NCBI RefSeq assembly: GCF_003459245.1
Contig: NZ_QRVG01000017.1
Span: forward strand, 1 to 45,204
Direction: 5' to 3'
DNA length: 45,204 nt
DNA from: Collinsella sp. AF23-2
Lineage (GTDB): Bacteria; Actinomycetota; Coriobacteriia; Coriobacteriales; Coriobacteriaceae
Of the stretch, positions 20,261 through 28,635 are shown piece by piece (position 1 is the first letter of the stretch; each line of letters starts with the position of its first letter). Under the pieces are notes generated by a model. That model did no database searches, had not been told where the DNA came from, and worked only from the letters and a program-made list of their open reading frames with translations. A program made the position numbers and the translations under genes.

Positions 20261-22561
20261 CTACTTAATCTTGGTCGTACCCGGCGCCAGGTTGGGGTCG
20301 GTCTCGTTGGCCTCGGTCTGGAAGTGCTCCGTATAGACGTTCTTGCCGTCGCGGAACATCTCGTAGTACTGCATCTTGGCGTAATCCTCGCGCGCCTTGG
20401 TGGCGGCTGCGGCAGCGGCGTCGTCACCGGTGACGTTGGAGGAGAGCGCCCAGCGCAGGCTGGCGTCCTCGTAGCCCACCGAGTTGATAGCGGGCAGCGA
20501 CTCGCGCAGCGTCATATGCGCCTTCTGGTAGTCGGTCAGCGGTGCGCCGATCAGCTGCATGAGCTGCGTGGACAGGTAGTTGGTGGACAGGTCGTCGACC
20601 TCGCTCGTCTGGTCACAACCGGCAACGTCGTAGTTAGCCCAAATGATGTAGTCGGTCTGCCACAAGCGCTCCTGGTGGGTGGCGTCGTCCTCGCCGGTAA
20701 ACCACTTATCGTTGAACTTGGACGGGAAGAACGGCTGATGGTCGCCCCAGAACACCACGACCACCTTGCGGTCGAGCTTGCTCAAGGCGTTGAGGAAGTA
20801 GCGCAGCGCCTGGTCGGACTGCTCGATGCACGAGACATACTCGTCGACATCGGAGAGCGTGCCGTCCTCGACGGTCTTGGCGTCCAGGTCGGTCGTGTCG
20901 ATGTTCAGGTGCATCTGCTTGTCGACCGGCAGCAGGCCCGTGTCGTAGCCCGAGTGGTTCTGCATGGTCACGTCGAAGATAAACTGCGGATCGGCGTTCT
21001 GGTCGAGCAGCTCAAGAATCTTGTCGTAGGTTGCCTGGTCGGTCACCATGCCGCGCAGGGTATCGGCGCCTTGGAAATCGTTGATGGACAGGAACTGGTC
21101 AAAGCCAAAGTCCTTGTAGACGTTCTCGCGGTTCCAGTTGGTCGCGTGGTTGGGGTGCATGGCCGTGGTGGAATAGCCGAGCGATTTGAACTGCTCTGCC
21201 AGATTCCCGGTCGTTTCCATGTTGTAGATGGTGTAGGGGTACACGCCCGAGCCCAGGTTGGCCATGGAGTTGCCGGTCATAAACTCAAACTCGGTATTGG
21301 CCGTGCCGCCGCCGTAGGCGCTCACGTAGAGCTTTCCGCGGCTGAGGCAGTTGGACAGGTTCTTAAAGTACTGCGGACCTTCGTAGCCGGCGCGCATGTT
21401 CTGGTAGATCGACAAATCCGAGAACGTCTCGTTCATGATAGCGATGACCGTGGGCTTCTCGCTGTCGAACTGCTCCTTTGCGGCGGCGCGCTCGTCGCTC
21501 TTGGCCGCGTCGGATTTGTCGTAGGCCTTGGCGTACTTTTTGAGCGTGGCCTTGGCGTCATCGACAGAATAGTCGGCGGGTTTGGGCGGCTTGATGGACT
21601 GTGCCGCGCTAATAAAGGCAGGCAGATAGCCCTCGCGCCAGTAGCTCTCGAGCGGACGCCAGGTGTAGACGGTGATGCCGAGGGTGTTGTAGTAGTCGAT
21701 GAGCGTGACATGCGCGGTCACGCCGCCCAGGCACAGCACCGCCACGAGCAGGTTGGTGAGCAACATGCGCTTGGCGTTGGCGGCGCCCTTCTGACGGTGC
21801 GGCGCGACCAGGCCGGCGTACTCGCACAGCAGCATGGCGATGGCGGTAAAGCCCATGGACAGCACGCAGAACAGCGAGATGGAGAAGGTGTAGCCGTTGC
21901 CGGCGACTGCGGCGGCGGTGGAGATGGCCGAAAGGTCGCCCGGCTGGATGGGCATGGATTTAAACGTGATGACAAAGAACTCGGCAATGCCCAGGACAAA
22001 GAGGGCAAAGGCCAGGACCGCGGAAGCTGCGCCGTGGCGCTGGAATAGGAAGAACAAGCCAGTCATGAGTGTGGCGATGATGGCCCACTCGAGCAGGATG
22101 CACAGGGGGTAGACCCAGGTAAAGTCGTGGTTGGACGAGACCTCCATGCCCAGCAGCGCAAAGACGCCGGCGAGCAGCAGGCACAGGACGGCGGCGACGA
22201 GCGGTTTGCCCACAAAGGCGCCGCGCAGGCGAGCGAGCTTGCCGGTGGGGGCGGGGGCGTCGGGCTCGGCGAACGCAAAGACGCGCGGGGCGATGCGGTC
22301 GCGGGCGATGCTGGCCCAAGCGCATCCGGTGAGGATGGCGTTGGTCAGGATGAGCATCACAAAGGCGAGCGGCTCGTTTTGGGCGACGAGGCCAATGGCA
22401 CCCCAAATGGTCAAAAAGAGTTGGAACAGGCCGAAGGCGACGCTCCACCCAAGAGCGCTTTTGGCAACGGTGCCCGACTGAGCGCGAATGGCCTTGGCCT
22501 CGCGCAAGACAAGGTAGACGGTCGCCGCAAGACCGACGAGCGAGATGGCGGCAGCGAACAT
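20261..22561 (-). CDS. LtaS-family membrane sulfatase (lipoteichoic acid synthase-like polymer transferase)
   Basis: 766 residues: several N-terminal membrane helices (about 1-270), then an extracytoplasmic alkaline-phosphatase/sulfatase fold. Metal and catalytic elements are visible: MNETF for the metal-binding Glu, GGGTANTEFEF with the Thr expected as nucleophile, and FWGDHQPF for the Asp/His metal ligands. The family transfers glycerol-phosphate or related groups to envelope polymers; the exact polymer in this organism is not shown by the sequence. ATG 22561 is preferred because AGGAG sits seven bases upstream; GTG 22576 would overlap that site. It is divergent from the nitroreductase gene. 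Confidence 0.88.
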   Translation of the reverse strand: MFAAAISLVGLAATVYLVLREAKAIRAQSGTVAKSALGWSVAFGLFQLFLTIWGAIGLVAQNEPLAFVMLILTNAILTGCAWASIARDRIAPRVFAFAEPDAPAPTGKLARLRGAFVGKPLVAAVLCLLLAGVFALLGMEVSSNHDFTWVYPLCILLEWAIIATLMTGLFFLFQRHGAASAVLAFALFVLGIAEFFVITFKSMPIQPGDLSAISTAAAVAGNGYTFSISLFCVLSMGFTAIAMLLCEYAGLVAPHRQKGAANAKRMLLTNLLVAVLCLGGVTAHVTLIDYYNTLGITVYTWRPLESYWREGYLPAFISAAQSIKPPKPADYSVDDAKATLKKYAKAYDKSDAAKSDERAAAKEQFDSEKPTVIAIMNETFSDLSIYQNMRAGYEGPQYFKNLSNCLSRGKLYVSAYGGGTANTEFEFMTGNSMANLGSGVYPYTIYNMETTGNLAEQFKSLGYSTTAMHPNHATNWNRENVYKDFGFDQFLSINDFQGADTLRGMVTDQATYDKILELLDQNADPQFIFDVTMQNHSGYDTGLLPVDKQMHLNIDTTDLDAKTVEDGTLSDVDEYVSCIEQSDQALRYFLNALSKLDRKVVVVFWGDHQPFFPSKFNDKWFTGEDDATHQERLWQTDYIIWANYDVAGCDQTSEVDDLSTNYLSTQLMQLIGAPLTDYQKAHMTLRESLPAINSVGYEDASLRWALSSNVTGDDAAAAAATKAREDYAKMQYYEMFRDGKNVYTEHFQTEANETDPNLAPGTTKIK

Positions 22562-22774
22562 GCTGAGACTCCTCACAAACTAAAACCTACGAAAGTGGGG
22601 GTTTACCCGATTGTTACCAAGATATGCGCTGCATTTGGTGACTGCGCACAACAACCAGCCATAATAACGCGCGTGCGTGGCGGTGTTGCGCAATGTAGCG
22701 GCGACCTGCGCGATAATGGACGGGAATTACACGGAAACGTAAAGGCTTCTTAAAGAAATGGCGAGGGTAGGGCG

Positions 22775-23644
22775 ATGAGCGAGCGGGTTTGCAAGGCGGA
22801 CATGGGCGGCGATGGAGCGGCGGTCGATACGTGCGGCTATCCGGTCGAGACCACGGGCAACGCGGTGCTGGACACGTTGGAGCACCGTTCCTCCACGCGT
22901 GCCTTCGCGCGTGATGACGACGACCGCCCCGTGGCGGTGACCGACGAGCAGCGGGCGGCGATTTTGCATGCGGCGAGTCGTGCGCCGTCGGCAGGCGCCA
23001 TGATGATGTATTCCATCGTGAGCATTCGCGAGCAGGCCACGCTTGATCGTCTGGCCGACCTGTGCGACCACCAGCCCATGATCGCCAAGGCGCCCTGGGC
23101 ACTAATATTTGTGGTCGATTATGCCAAGTGGATCGATCTGTTTGAGCACGTGGGCTGCTTTGAGCCCGAGTTTGTCGAGCGTACGGGCAAGGCGCCCCGC
23201 CGCGCGCCGGGTTTGGGCGACTTTGCCATCGCGGCCCAGGACGCCGTGATCGCCGCGCAAAACGCCGTGGTTGCCGCCGAGGCTCTGGGCTTGGGGAGCT
23301 GCTATATCGGTGATATCGTCGAGAATGCCGAGGAAGTGGCCGAGCTGCTGGATCTGCCTCCGTATACCATGCCGCTGTCGATGCTCATCATCGGCACGCC
23401 TCGCAAAGAGCGCCCGGCAATCGCGCACCCCGTGGTGAACCTGGTGCACGAGGAACGCTACCGCCGTGCGGACGACGCGACTATGGACGCGCAGGTGGCC
23501 GAGATGGACGCGATGTTCCGTCCGCATGCCCGCGAGGTGGGGGAGCGCGTCGTGGACATCTATACCCGCAAGCACACGAGTCCCTTTATGGCCGAGATGA
23601 GCCGCTCCATGGAGTGGTGGTTCAAAAATTGGCTCGGAAAATGA
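22775..23644 (+). CDS. nitroreductase-family flavoprotein
   Basis: 289 residues with FMN nitroreductase features: LEHRSSTRAF near residue 32 (Arg/Ser for FMN phosphate), ASRAPSAGAMMMYS (second FMN loop), and EALGLGSCYIGD (third). It is longer than a minimal family member, with a charged C-terminal extension of about 60 residues ending in a Trp-rich segment (MEWWFKNWLGK). It probably reduces nitro or quinone-like substrates using NAD(P)H; the substrate is unknown. The start ATG 22775 follows AGGG-rich sequence. It is divergent from the LtaS-family gene and followed by a hairpin without a T-tract. Confidence 0.87.
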   Translation: MSERVCKADMGGDGAAVDTCGYPVETTGNAVLDTLEHRSSTRAFARDDDDRPVAVTDEQRAAILHAASRAPSAGAMMMYSIVSIREQATLDRLADLCDHQPMIAKAPWALIFVVDYAKWIDLFEHVGCFEPEFVERTGKAPRRAPGLGDFAIAAQDAVIAAQNAVVAAEALGLGSCYIGDIVENAEEVAELLDLPPYTMPLSMLIIGTPRKERPAIAHPVVNLVHEERYRRADDATMDAQVAEMDAMFRPHAREVGERVVDIYTRKHTSPFMAEMSRSMEWWFKNWLGK

Positions 23645-23645
23645 C

Positions 23646-23680
23646 GAATGTGACAAAGGGACAGCCCCTTTGTCACATTC
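23646..23680. repeat. hairpin of the CAAAGGG/CCCTTTG type after the nitroreductase gene
   Basis: GAATGTGACAAAGGG pairs perfectly with CCCTTTGTCACATTC around ACAGC, starting two bases after the stop. No T-tract is present. Related hairpins lie at 37014-37046 and 26132-26171. Confidence 0.75.
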
Positions 23681-23761
23681 CATATCGCTGCGGTGGCCTA
23701 AAGGCCGTATAAATGTTTATCTAGCTGGGAAAACAGTGCATTAAAACATGGGCCGATTGCC

Positions 23762-23767
23762 TATAAT
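23762..23767 (+). promoter_or_regulatory. -10 box of the kup promoter
   Basis: A perfect TATAAT 36 bases before the kup start; no good -35 is visible at 16-18 bases upstream, so an activator or extended contacts may be needed. Confidence 0.45.
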
Positions 23768-23802
23768 CCCTTCGAACATTAAAGTTGGGAGGAAACCGGC
23801 TT

Positions 23803-25830
23803 ATGGAACAAAAGGCCAAGGAGGCAGCCTCGCACGCTGCGATTCCTGTGAGCATCTCGGCGATGCTCGTCACGCTGGGCGTGGTGTATGGCGATATCGG
23901 CACCAGCCCTATGTATGTAACCAAGGCGCTCGTTGCCGGCAACGGCGGCATCGGAAGCGTTACGGAGGAGTTCGTGCTCGGCGCGCTCTCCCTTGTCGTG
24001 TGGACGGTCACGCTGCTGACCACCATCAAGTACGTGCTGATCTCGCTGCGTGCCGATAACCACGGCGAGGGCGGCATCTTTGCCCTGTACAGCCTGGTCA
24101 AGCGCTGCGGCAAATGGCTCATCATCCCTGCCATGCTGGGTGGCGCCGCGCTGCTCGCCGACGGCATCCTGACGCCGGCCGTTACCGTTACCACGGCCAT
24201 CGAGGGCCTGCGCACCATCCCGGCGGTCCATGCCGTGCTGGGCGATGACCAGGGCCGCGTCGTCGCCATTACGCTCGCCATCATCATCGTGCTCTTCTTG
24301 GTACAGCGCATCGGTACGGCCAAAATCGGTCACGCCTTTGGCCCCATCATGACGCTGTGGTTCCTGTTCCTGGGCGGCACGGGTCTGTTCTTTGTCTTCC
24401 AGCACCCCGCCGTGCTGCTGTGCCTCAACCCGGTGCGCGGCATCGCCTTTTTGCTGAGCCCCAACAACCACGCGGGCATCATGATCCTGGGCAGCTGCTT
24501 CCTCGCCACCACCGGTGCCGAGGCGCTCTACTCCGACATGGGCCACGTCGGCCGCGGCAACATCTACGCTACCTGGCCGTTCGTTAAGTGCTGTCTGCTG
24601 CTGTCCTATATGGGCCAGGGCGCTTGGCTTATGAACAACGCTGCCAACCCCGAGCTCATGGGCATTGCCGATCTCAACCCGTTCTACCAGATGCTCGCCC
24701 CGGGCCTGCGCCCGTTTGCCGTAGGCCTTTCCACCGTCGCGGCCATCATTGCCTCGCAGGCGCTCATCACCGGCGCGTTCTCGCTGGTGTCCGAGGCCAG
24801 TCGCCTGGACCTCATGCCGCACATGCAGGTCTTCTACCCTGCCGAGACCAAGGGCCAGCTCTACATCCCCATGGTCAACAACGTCATGCTTGTCGGCTGC
24901 GTCATCGTGGTGCTGCTGTTCCAGAACTCGGCGCATATGGAAGCCGCCTACGGCCTTGCCATTACGCTGACTATGATGTGCACCACGCTGCTGCTCTTCT
25001 TCTACCTGCACGAGGAGCGCAAGCTCAAGGTTGCTCCGTGGATCTTCGCGGCCTTCTTCCTTTTGCTCGAAGGCTTCTTCTTTGTGAGCTCGCTCACCAA
25101 GTTCTTCCACGGCGGCTACTTCACCATCCTCATGGCTGCACTCATCATGGGCATTATGGTGTGCTGGTACAACGGTACGGCTGTTGAGCAGCGCCAGTTT
25201 ACGCTGCTGCCGCTGCGCAGCTACCTGCCGCAGCTCAAGCGCCTGCGCGATGACGATCGCTACGAGCGCCTGAGCGACAACATCGTGTACCTGACCAAGG
25301 ACACCCATACCGATTACATCGACCGTGATATCGTCTACTCGATTTTGGACAAGCATCCCAAGCGCGCTCGCGCCTGGTGGTTTGTGAATGTCGAGACCAT
25401 GGACGAGCCGCATACCTTTGCCTATTCGGTCGAGACGTTCGGCACCGACTACGTGTTCCGCGTGCATCTGTACCTGGGCTACAAGATCAACCAGCGCGTC
25501 AATGCCTACCTGCGTCAGGTTGTTCAGGACCTGGCTGCCACCGGCGAGCTGCCGGCGCAGACGCATGATTACTCGGTCTACAAGGATCCGGGCAACATCG
25601 GTACGTTCAAGTTCGTCCTGATCCGTAAGCTTCTGGCGCCTGAGAGCGATGTGGAGCCGAGCGAGCGTACGGCCATCACGCTCAAGTACATCATTCGTCG
25701 CGCCGCCGGCACGCCTGCACGCTGGTACGGCCTGGAGAACTCCAACGTGAGCTTTGAGTACGTGCCGCTGTTCACCAAGTTCAAGGCCGTGAACAAGATG
25801 CAGCGTCTGGCTCCCAACGAGCGCCCGTAG
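23803..25830 (+). CDS. kup: Kup-family potassium uptake protein
   Basis: 675 residues. The N-terminal signature GVVYGDIGTSPMYV and the segment ADNHGEGGIFALYSLV are diagnostic of the Kup/HAK/KT family, which imports K+ with protons. About twelve membrane helices span residues 15-450, followed by a 220-residue cytoplasmic domain. ATG 23803 has GGGAGGA upstream at about 23788; an earlier in-frame ATG lies over that site and is unlikely. The next genes are a small membrane protein and a KdpD/KdpE-like two-component pair, so this block appears to be dedicated to potassium homeostasis. No c-di-AMP riboswitch is evident in the 158-base gap upstream. Confidence 0.93.
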   Translation: MEQKAKEAASHAAIPVSISAMLVTLGVVYGDIGTSPMYVTKALVAGNGGIGSVTEEFVLGALSLVVWTVTLLTTIKYVLISLRADNHGEGGIFALYSLVKRCGKWLIIPAMLGGAALLADGILTPAVTVTTAIEGLRTIPAVHAVLGDDQGRVVAITLAIIIVLFLVQRIGTAKIGHAFGPIMTLWFLFLGGTGLFFVFQHPAVLLCLNPVRGIAFLLSPNNHAGIMILGSCFLATTGAEALYSDMGHVGRGNIYATWPFVKCCLLLSYMGQGAWLMNNAANPELMGIADLNPFYQMLAPGLRPFAVGLSTVAAIIASQALITGAFSLVSEASRLDLMPHMQVFYPAETKGQLYIPMVNNVMLVGCVIVVLLFQNSAHMEAAYGLAITLTMMCTTLLLFFYLHEERKLKVAPWIFAAFFLLLEGFFFVSSLTKFFHGGYFTILMAALIMGIMVCWYNGTAVEQRQFTLLPLRSYLPQLKRLRDDDRYERLSDNIVYLTKDTHTDYIDRDIVYSILDKHPKRARAWWFVNVETMDEPHTFAYSVETFGTDYVFRVHLYLGYKINQRVNAYLRQVVQDLAATGELPAQTHDYSVYKDPGNIGTFKFVLIRKLLAPESDVEPSERTAITLKYIIRRAAGTPARWYGLENSNVSFEYVPLFTKFKAVNKMQRLAPNERP

Positions 25831-25891
25831 GCGCCGACAGGTTGCACGGAGTTGGTTTTCGATGGACAAGATTGAGACCGGGGAGGCAAAC

Positions 25892-26086
25892 ATGGATGCA
25901 AAGATGCTTGATGGCCGCGAGGTGGTTGCCGAGCTGGTACGTGAGGCACGCGCCGACGCCGCCGAAGATCGGTTTTTGACGAACCGTGCCAACATGGATA
26001 TGGCCGATCGCGTAATTTCGATCGTGGCGCTGGTATTTGGAGCGGTGTGCGTTTGCGCGCTGCTCGCGCACGTGCTGTTTGTCTAG
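25892..26086 (+). CDS. small single-pass membrane protein downstream of kup
   Basis: 64 residues from ATG 25892, which has GGGGAGG six bases upstream; ATG 25862 would add ten residues but has a weaker site. The first 40 residues are charged and helical (EVVAELVREARADAAEDRF), then one hydrophobic segment (VISIVALVFGAVCVCALLAHVLFV) reaches the C-terminus. No family is recognised. Its position 61 bases after kup and before the sensor kinase suggests cotranscription with kup and perhaps a role as an accessory or regulatory peptide, which is inference only. A terminator follows. Confidence 0.65.
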   Translation: MDAKMLDGREVVAELVREARADAAEDRFLTNRANMDMADRVISIVALVFGAVCVCALLAHVLFV

Positions 26087-26131
26087 CGACCGCCGGCTGC
26101 AAAGGCTATACACTTGGAACCACCACAAGGG

Positions 26132-26177
26132 AAACCACCACAAAGGTGCCTGTCCCTTTGTGGTGGTTTTTGTTTTT
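26132..26177 (+). terminator. intrinsic terminator between the kup unit and the sensor kinase
   Basis: AAACCACCACAAAGG pairs with CCTTTGTGGTGGTTT, followed by TTTGTTTTT. A second copy of the left arm (GAACCACCACAAGGG, about 26117-26131) lies directly upstream and could pair with the same right arm. It separates kup from the kinase gene at 26198. Confidence 0.85.
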
Positions 26178-26197
26178 GAGAGAGGGGCGGGGCGCTG

Positions 26198-27823
26198 ATG
26201 GACGTCCGTACGGACGGCGATATTGCCGATAGCTTTTGGTGGCGGCGCACAACGCTGACGCGCCGCACTCCTCTGTATGACGCCTGCGTATCGGTGGGGC
26301 TGCTGGTCGCGGCGACGATTGTGGGCGCGCTGCTCGACCATCCGGGTCTCGCGCCGAGCATCATGATCGTCTATGTGTTCGCCGTTCAGCTGTGCGCATT
26401 CTTTACCTGGAGTCGCCTGTATTGCTTGCTGAGCTCGGCTGCCGCCGTGGCGCTCTACAACTTCTTGTTTGTCGGCCCGCGCTACTCGCTGTCGTTTATC
26501 GACCGCGTCTATCCCGGCATGTTCTTCATCATGTTCGTGGTCTCGCTTGTGTCGAGCTCGATTGCGTTGGCCCTGCGCCGTGCCTTGGCACAGGCTGCCG
26601 CCAGCGACCGCCGCACGCATATGGTGCTCGAGACCAACCGCATGCTGCAGCGATGCGCCGATCAGCAGCAGATTGTCCATGCCATGGCAACGCAGCTGGC
26701 GCGTCTTTCGGGCTGTCCGGTCGTGTGGTACAGCGCCGACGCCGAGGGCGATGACCTGCTGCCGCGTGCGACATACACGGCCGTGGGCGATGCCGCGCCG
26801 GTGCACGAACTGGCGCCGCAGATGCCGCCGCGGCTCTCGGCGTCCGCCTATGTGGGAACGCCGCTCGATGCCACCTATGGCGGCTCGGCGTTTTATGGCA
26901 TCTACCTGACGGTTCGCACAGGCGACGGCTTCGTGCGCTCGGGCGACCCTGCCTCGGTGGTGGGCGTGCTGGCTATCGTTGCCGCGCCCGACGTGCTGAC
27001 GCACGAGGAGCGGACGCTTGCCGATGCCATCGTGAGCGAAGGCGAGCTGGCGCTCGACCGCGCCCGCGCCATGGAGGCCCGCGAGGAAGCGGCGGTGCTC
27101 GCCAAAAACGAACAGCTGCGCGCCAACCTGCTGCGCTCCATCTCGCACGATCTGCGCACACCGCTTACCAGTATTTCGGGTAATGCCGACGTGCTGCTCG
27201 ACCAGGGCTCGACCGGCACCGCCGTGCTCGATGCCCAGACGCGCCGCGGCCTGCTTCTATCCATTCGCTCGGATGCGCTGTGGCTCAACGCCACCGTCGA
27301 GAACCTGCTCGCCATCACCAAGCTCGAGGGCGGCGGCATGCGTCTGTCGACTACGCTCGAGCTCATGGACGATATCGTCGAGGAGGCGCTGCGCCACGTG
27401 AACCCTGCCGTGCGCGAGCACGACCTTAAGGTGGTGGCGTGCGATGAGCCGGCGCTCGTCAACGTCGATGCACGCCTGATGGTGCAGCTGGTGGTCAATC
27501 TGGTGAACAACGCCATCACCTATACGCCCGCGGGCTCGCATATCATGATTTCGATTAGCGTCGACGATGGACGCGTGGCGTGCTCGGTGGCCGATGATGG
27601 TCCGGGCATCGCACCCGAGGACCGCGAGCGAATCTTTGAGTCGTTCTACACCGCCAACCACGGTCTTGCCGACAGCCATCGCAGCGTGGGCCTGGGTCTT
27701 TCGCTCTGCCGCTCCATTGCGTTGGCGCATGGCGGTAGCATAGAGGTTGCCGCGGCGGACCCGCACGGCTCGGTCTTTACGATTGAGCTTCCCGCCGCCG
27801 ATGTTTCGTTTGATAAGGAGTAG
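26198..27823 (+). CDS. KdpD-like sensor histidine kinase lacking the N-terminal KdpD/Usp region
   Basis: 541 residues. Residues about 24-130 hold the four-helix DUF4118 membrane module typical of KdpD, a GAF-like region follows (about 150-290), then HisKA with H-box SISHDLRTPLTS (about 310) and HATPase_c with N-box NLVNNAITYTP, G1 DDGPGIAP and G2 GLGLSLCRS. KdpD of E. coli is about 900 residues; the N-terminal ATP-binding and universal-stress domains are absent, so it is a short-form KdpD. It is followed four bases later by its response regulator. Together with the neighbouring kup it probably senses K+ or osmotic state; the target is not shown. Confidence 0.87.
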   Translation: MDVRTDGDIADSFWWRRTTLTRRTPLYDACVSVGLLVAATIVGALLDHPGLAPSIMIVYVFAVQLCAFFTWSRLYCLLSSAAAVALYNFLFVGPRYSLSFIDRVYPGMFFIMFVVSLVSSSIALALRRALAQAAASDRRTHMVLETNRMLQRCADQQQIVHAMATQLARLSGCPVVWYSADAEGDDLLPRATYTAVGDAAPVHELAPQMPPRLSASAYVGTPLDATYGGSAFYGIYLTVRTGDGFVRSGDPASVVGVLAIVAAPDVLTHEERTLADAIVSEGELALDRARAMEAREEAAVLAKNEQLRANLLRSISHDLRTPLTSISGNADVLLDQGSTGTAVLDAQTRRGLLLSIRSDALWLNATVENLLAITKLEGGGMRLSTTLELMDDIVEEALRHVNPAVREHDLKVVACDEPALVNVDARLMVQLVVNLVNNAITYTPAGSHIMISISVDDGRVACSVADDGPGIAPEDRERIFESFYTANHGLADSHRSVGLGLSLCRSIALAHGGSIEVAAADPHGSVFTIELPAADVSFDKE

Positions 27824-27827
27824 CGCC

Positions 27828-28541
27828 GTGCCGAACTCTGCCGTGAAACCGCTCATCTTGGTCGTTGAGGACGATCCCGCCGTCCGCAACCTTATCGTCG
27901 CCGCGCTCGAGGCGCACGGCTTGCGCCATATGGCCGTGGAGACCGCACATGCCGCCATCGCCGCCGCCTCGTCGCAAGCGCCGAGCATTGTGCTGCTCGA
28001 TCTGGGCCTGCCCGATATGGACGGCGTCAAGGTGGTGGAGTCGGTGCGCACGTGGTCGGGCATGCCGATCATCGTGGTCTCGGCGCGCAGCGAGGACGCG
28101 GACAAGATCCGCGCGCTCGATGCTGGTGCCGACGACTACCTGACCAAGCCGTTTTCGGTCGAGGAACTGCTCGCGCGCATTCGCACGACGCTCAGGCGCC
28201 TTTCGTATGCGCAAACGGGCGGCGTTGCCTCCGAGGGCTCGTTCGATACCGGTGAGCTGCATATCGATTTTGATGCTGGCATCGCCATGATGGATGGCGA
28301 GGAACTGCACCTGACGCCGATCGAGTACAAGCTCCTGTGTCTGCTGGCGCACAACGCCGACAAGGTGTTGACGCACCAGTTTATCCTGCACGAGATTTGG
28401 GGCACGGCGACCAAGAGCGACCTGGCGAGCCTGCGCGTCTTTATGGGCACGCTGCGCAAGAAAATCGAGTCCGACCCCGCGCATCCGCGCTATATCCAGA
28501 CGCATGTGGGCATCGGCTACCGATTGGTCATCCAAGGCTAG
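27828..28541 (+). CDS. KdpE-like OmpR-family response regulator
   Basis: 237 residues from GTG 27828 with AAGGAG seven bases upstream and only four bases after the kinase stop. The receiver domain has acidic pocket EDD, phospho-acceptor Asp in LLDLGLPDMDG, switch Ser in VVSAR and Lys in LTKPF. The winged-helix output domain (about 140-235) ends with HVGIGYRL. It is likely phosphorylated by the kinase at 26198-27823. KdpE normally controls kdpFABC, which is not in this window, so kup and the small membrane gene are the nearest candidate targets. A convergent palindromic terminator follows. Confidence 0.9.
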   Translation: MPNSAVKPLILVVEDDPAVRNLIVAALEAHGLRHMAVETAHAAIAAASSQAPSIVLLDLGLPDMDGVKVVESVRTWSGMPIIVVSARSEDADKIRALDAGADDYLTKPFSVEELLARIRTTLRRLSYAQTGGVASEGSFDTGELHIDFDAGIAMMDGEELHLTPIEYKLLCLLAHNADKVLTHQFILHEIWGTATKSDLASLRVFMGTLRKKIESDPAHPRYIQTHVGIGYRLVIQG

Positions 28542-28565
28542 ATCGCCAACCACCATCCCAATATG

Positions 28566-28632
28566 AGTTGCGGTGAAATACGGTCTAAATTTGCCTAATT
28601 CCAGGCAAAACAGTCCGTATTCCACCGCAACT
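28566..28632. terminator. nested palindrome between convergent genes, probable bidirectional terminator
   Basis: AGTTGCGGTGAAATACGG (28566-28583) pairs with CCGTATTCCACCGCAACT (28615-28632) with one mismatch; inside is a second hairpin TTGCCT/AGGCAA (28591-28608). It fills the gap between the response regulator stop and the rlmKL stop. T-tracts are weak on both sides. Confidence 0.7.
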
Positions 28633-28635
28633 TTG

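Noticed and set aside
23645..23802. A c-di-AMP (ydaO-type) riboswitch before kup
   Set aside because: The gap is only 158 bases, much of it a simple hairpin, and conserved riboswitch motifs were not found.
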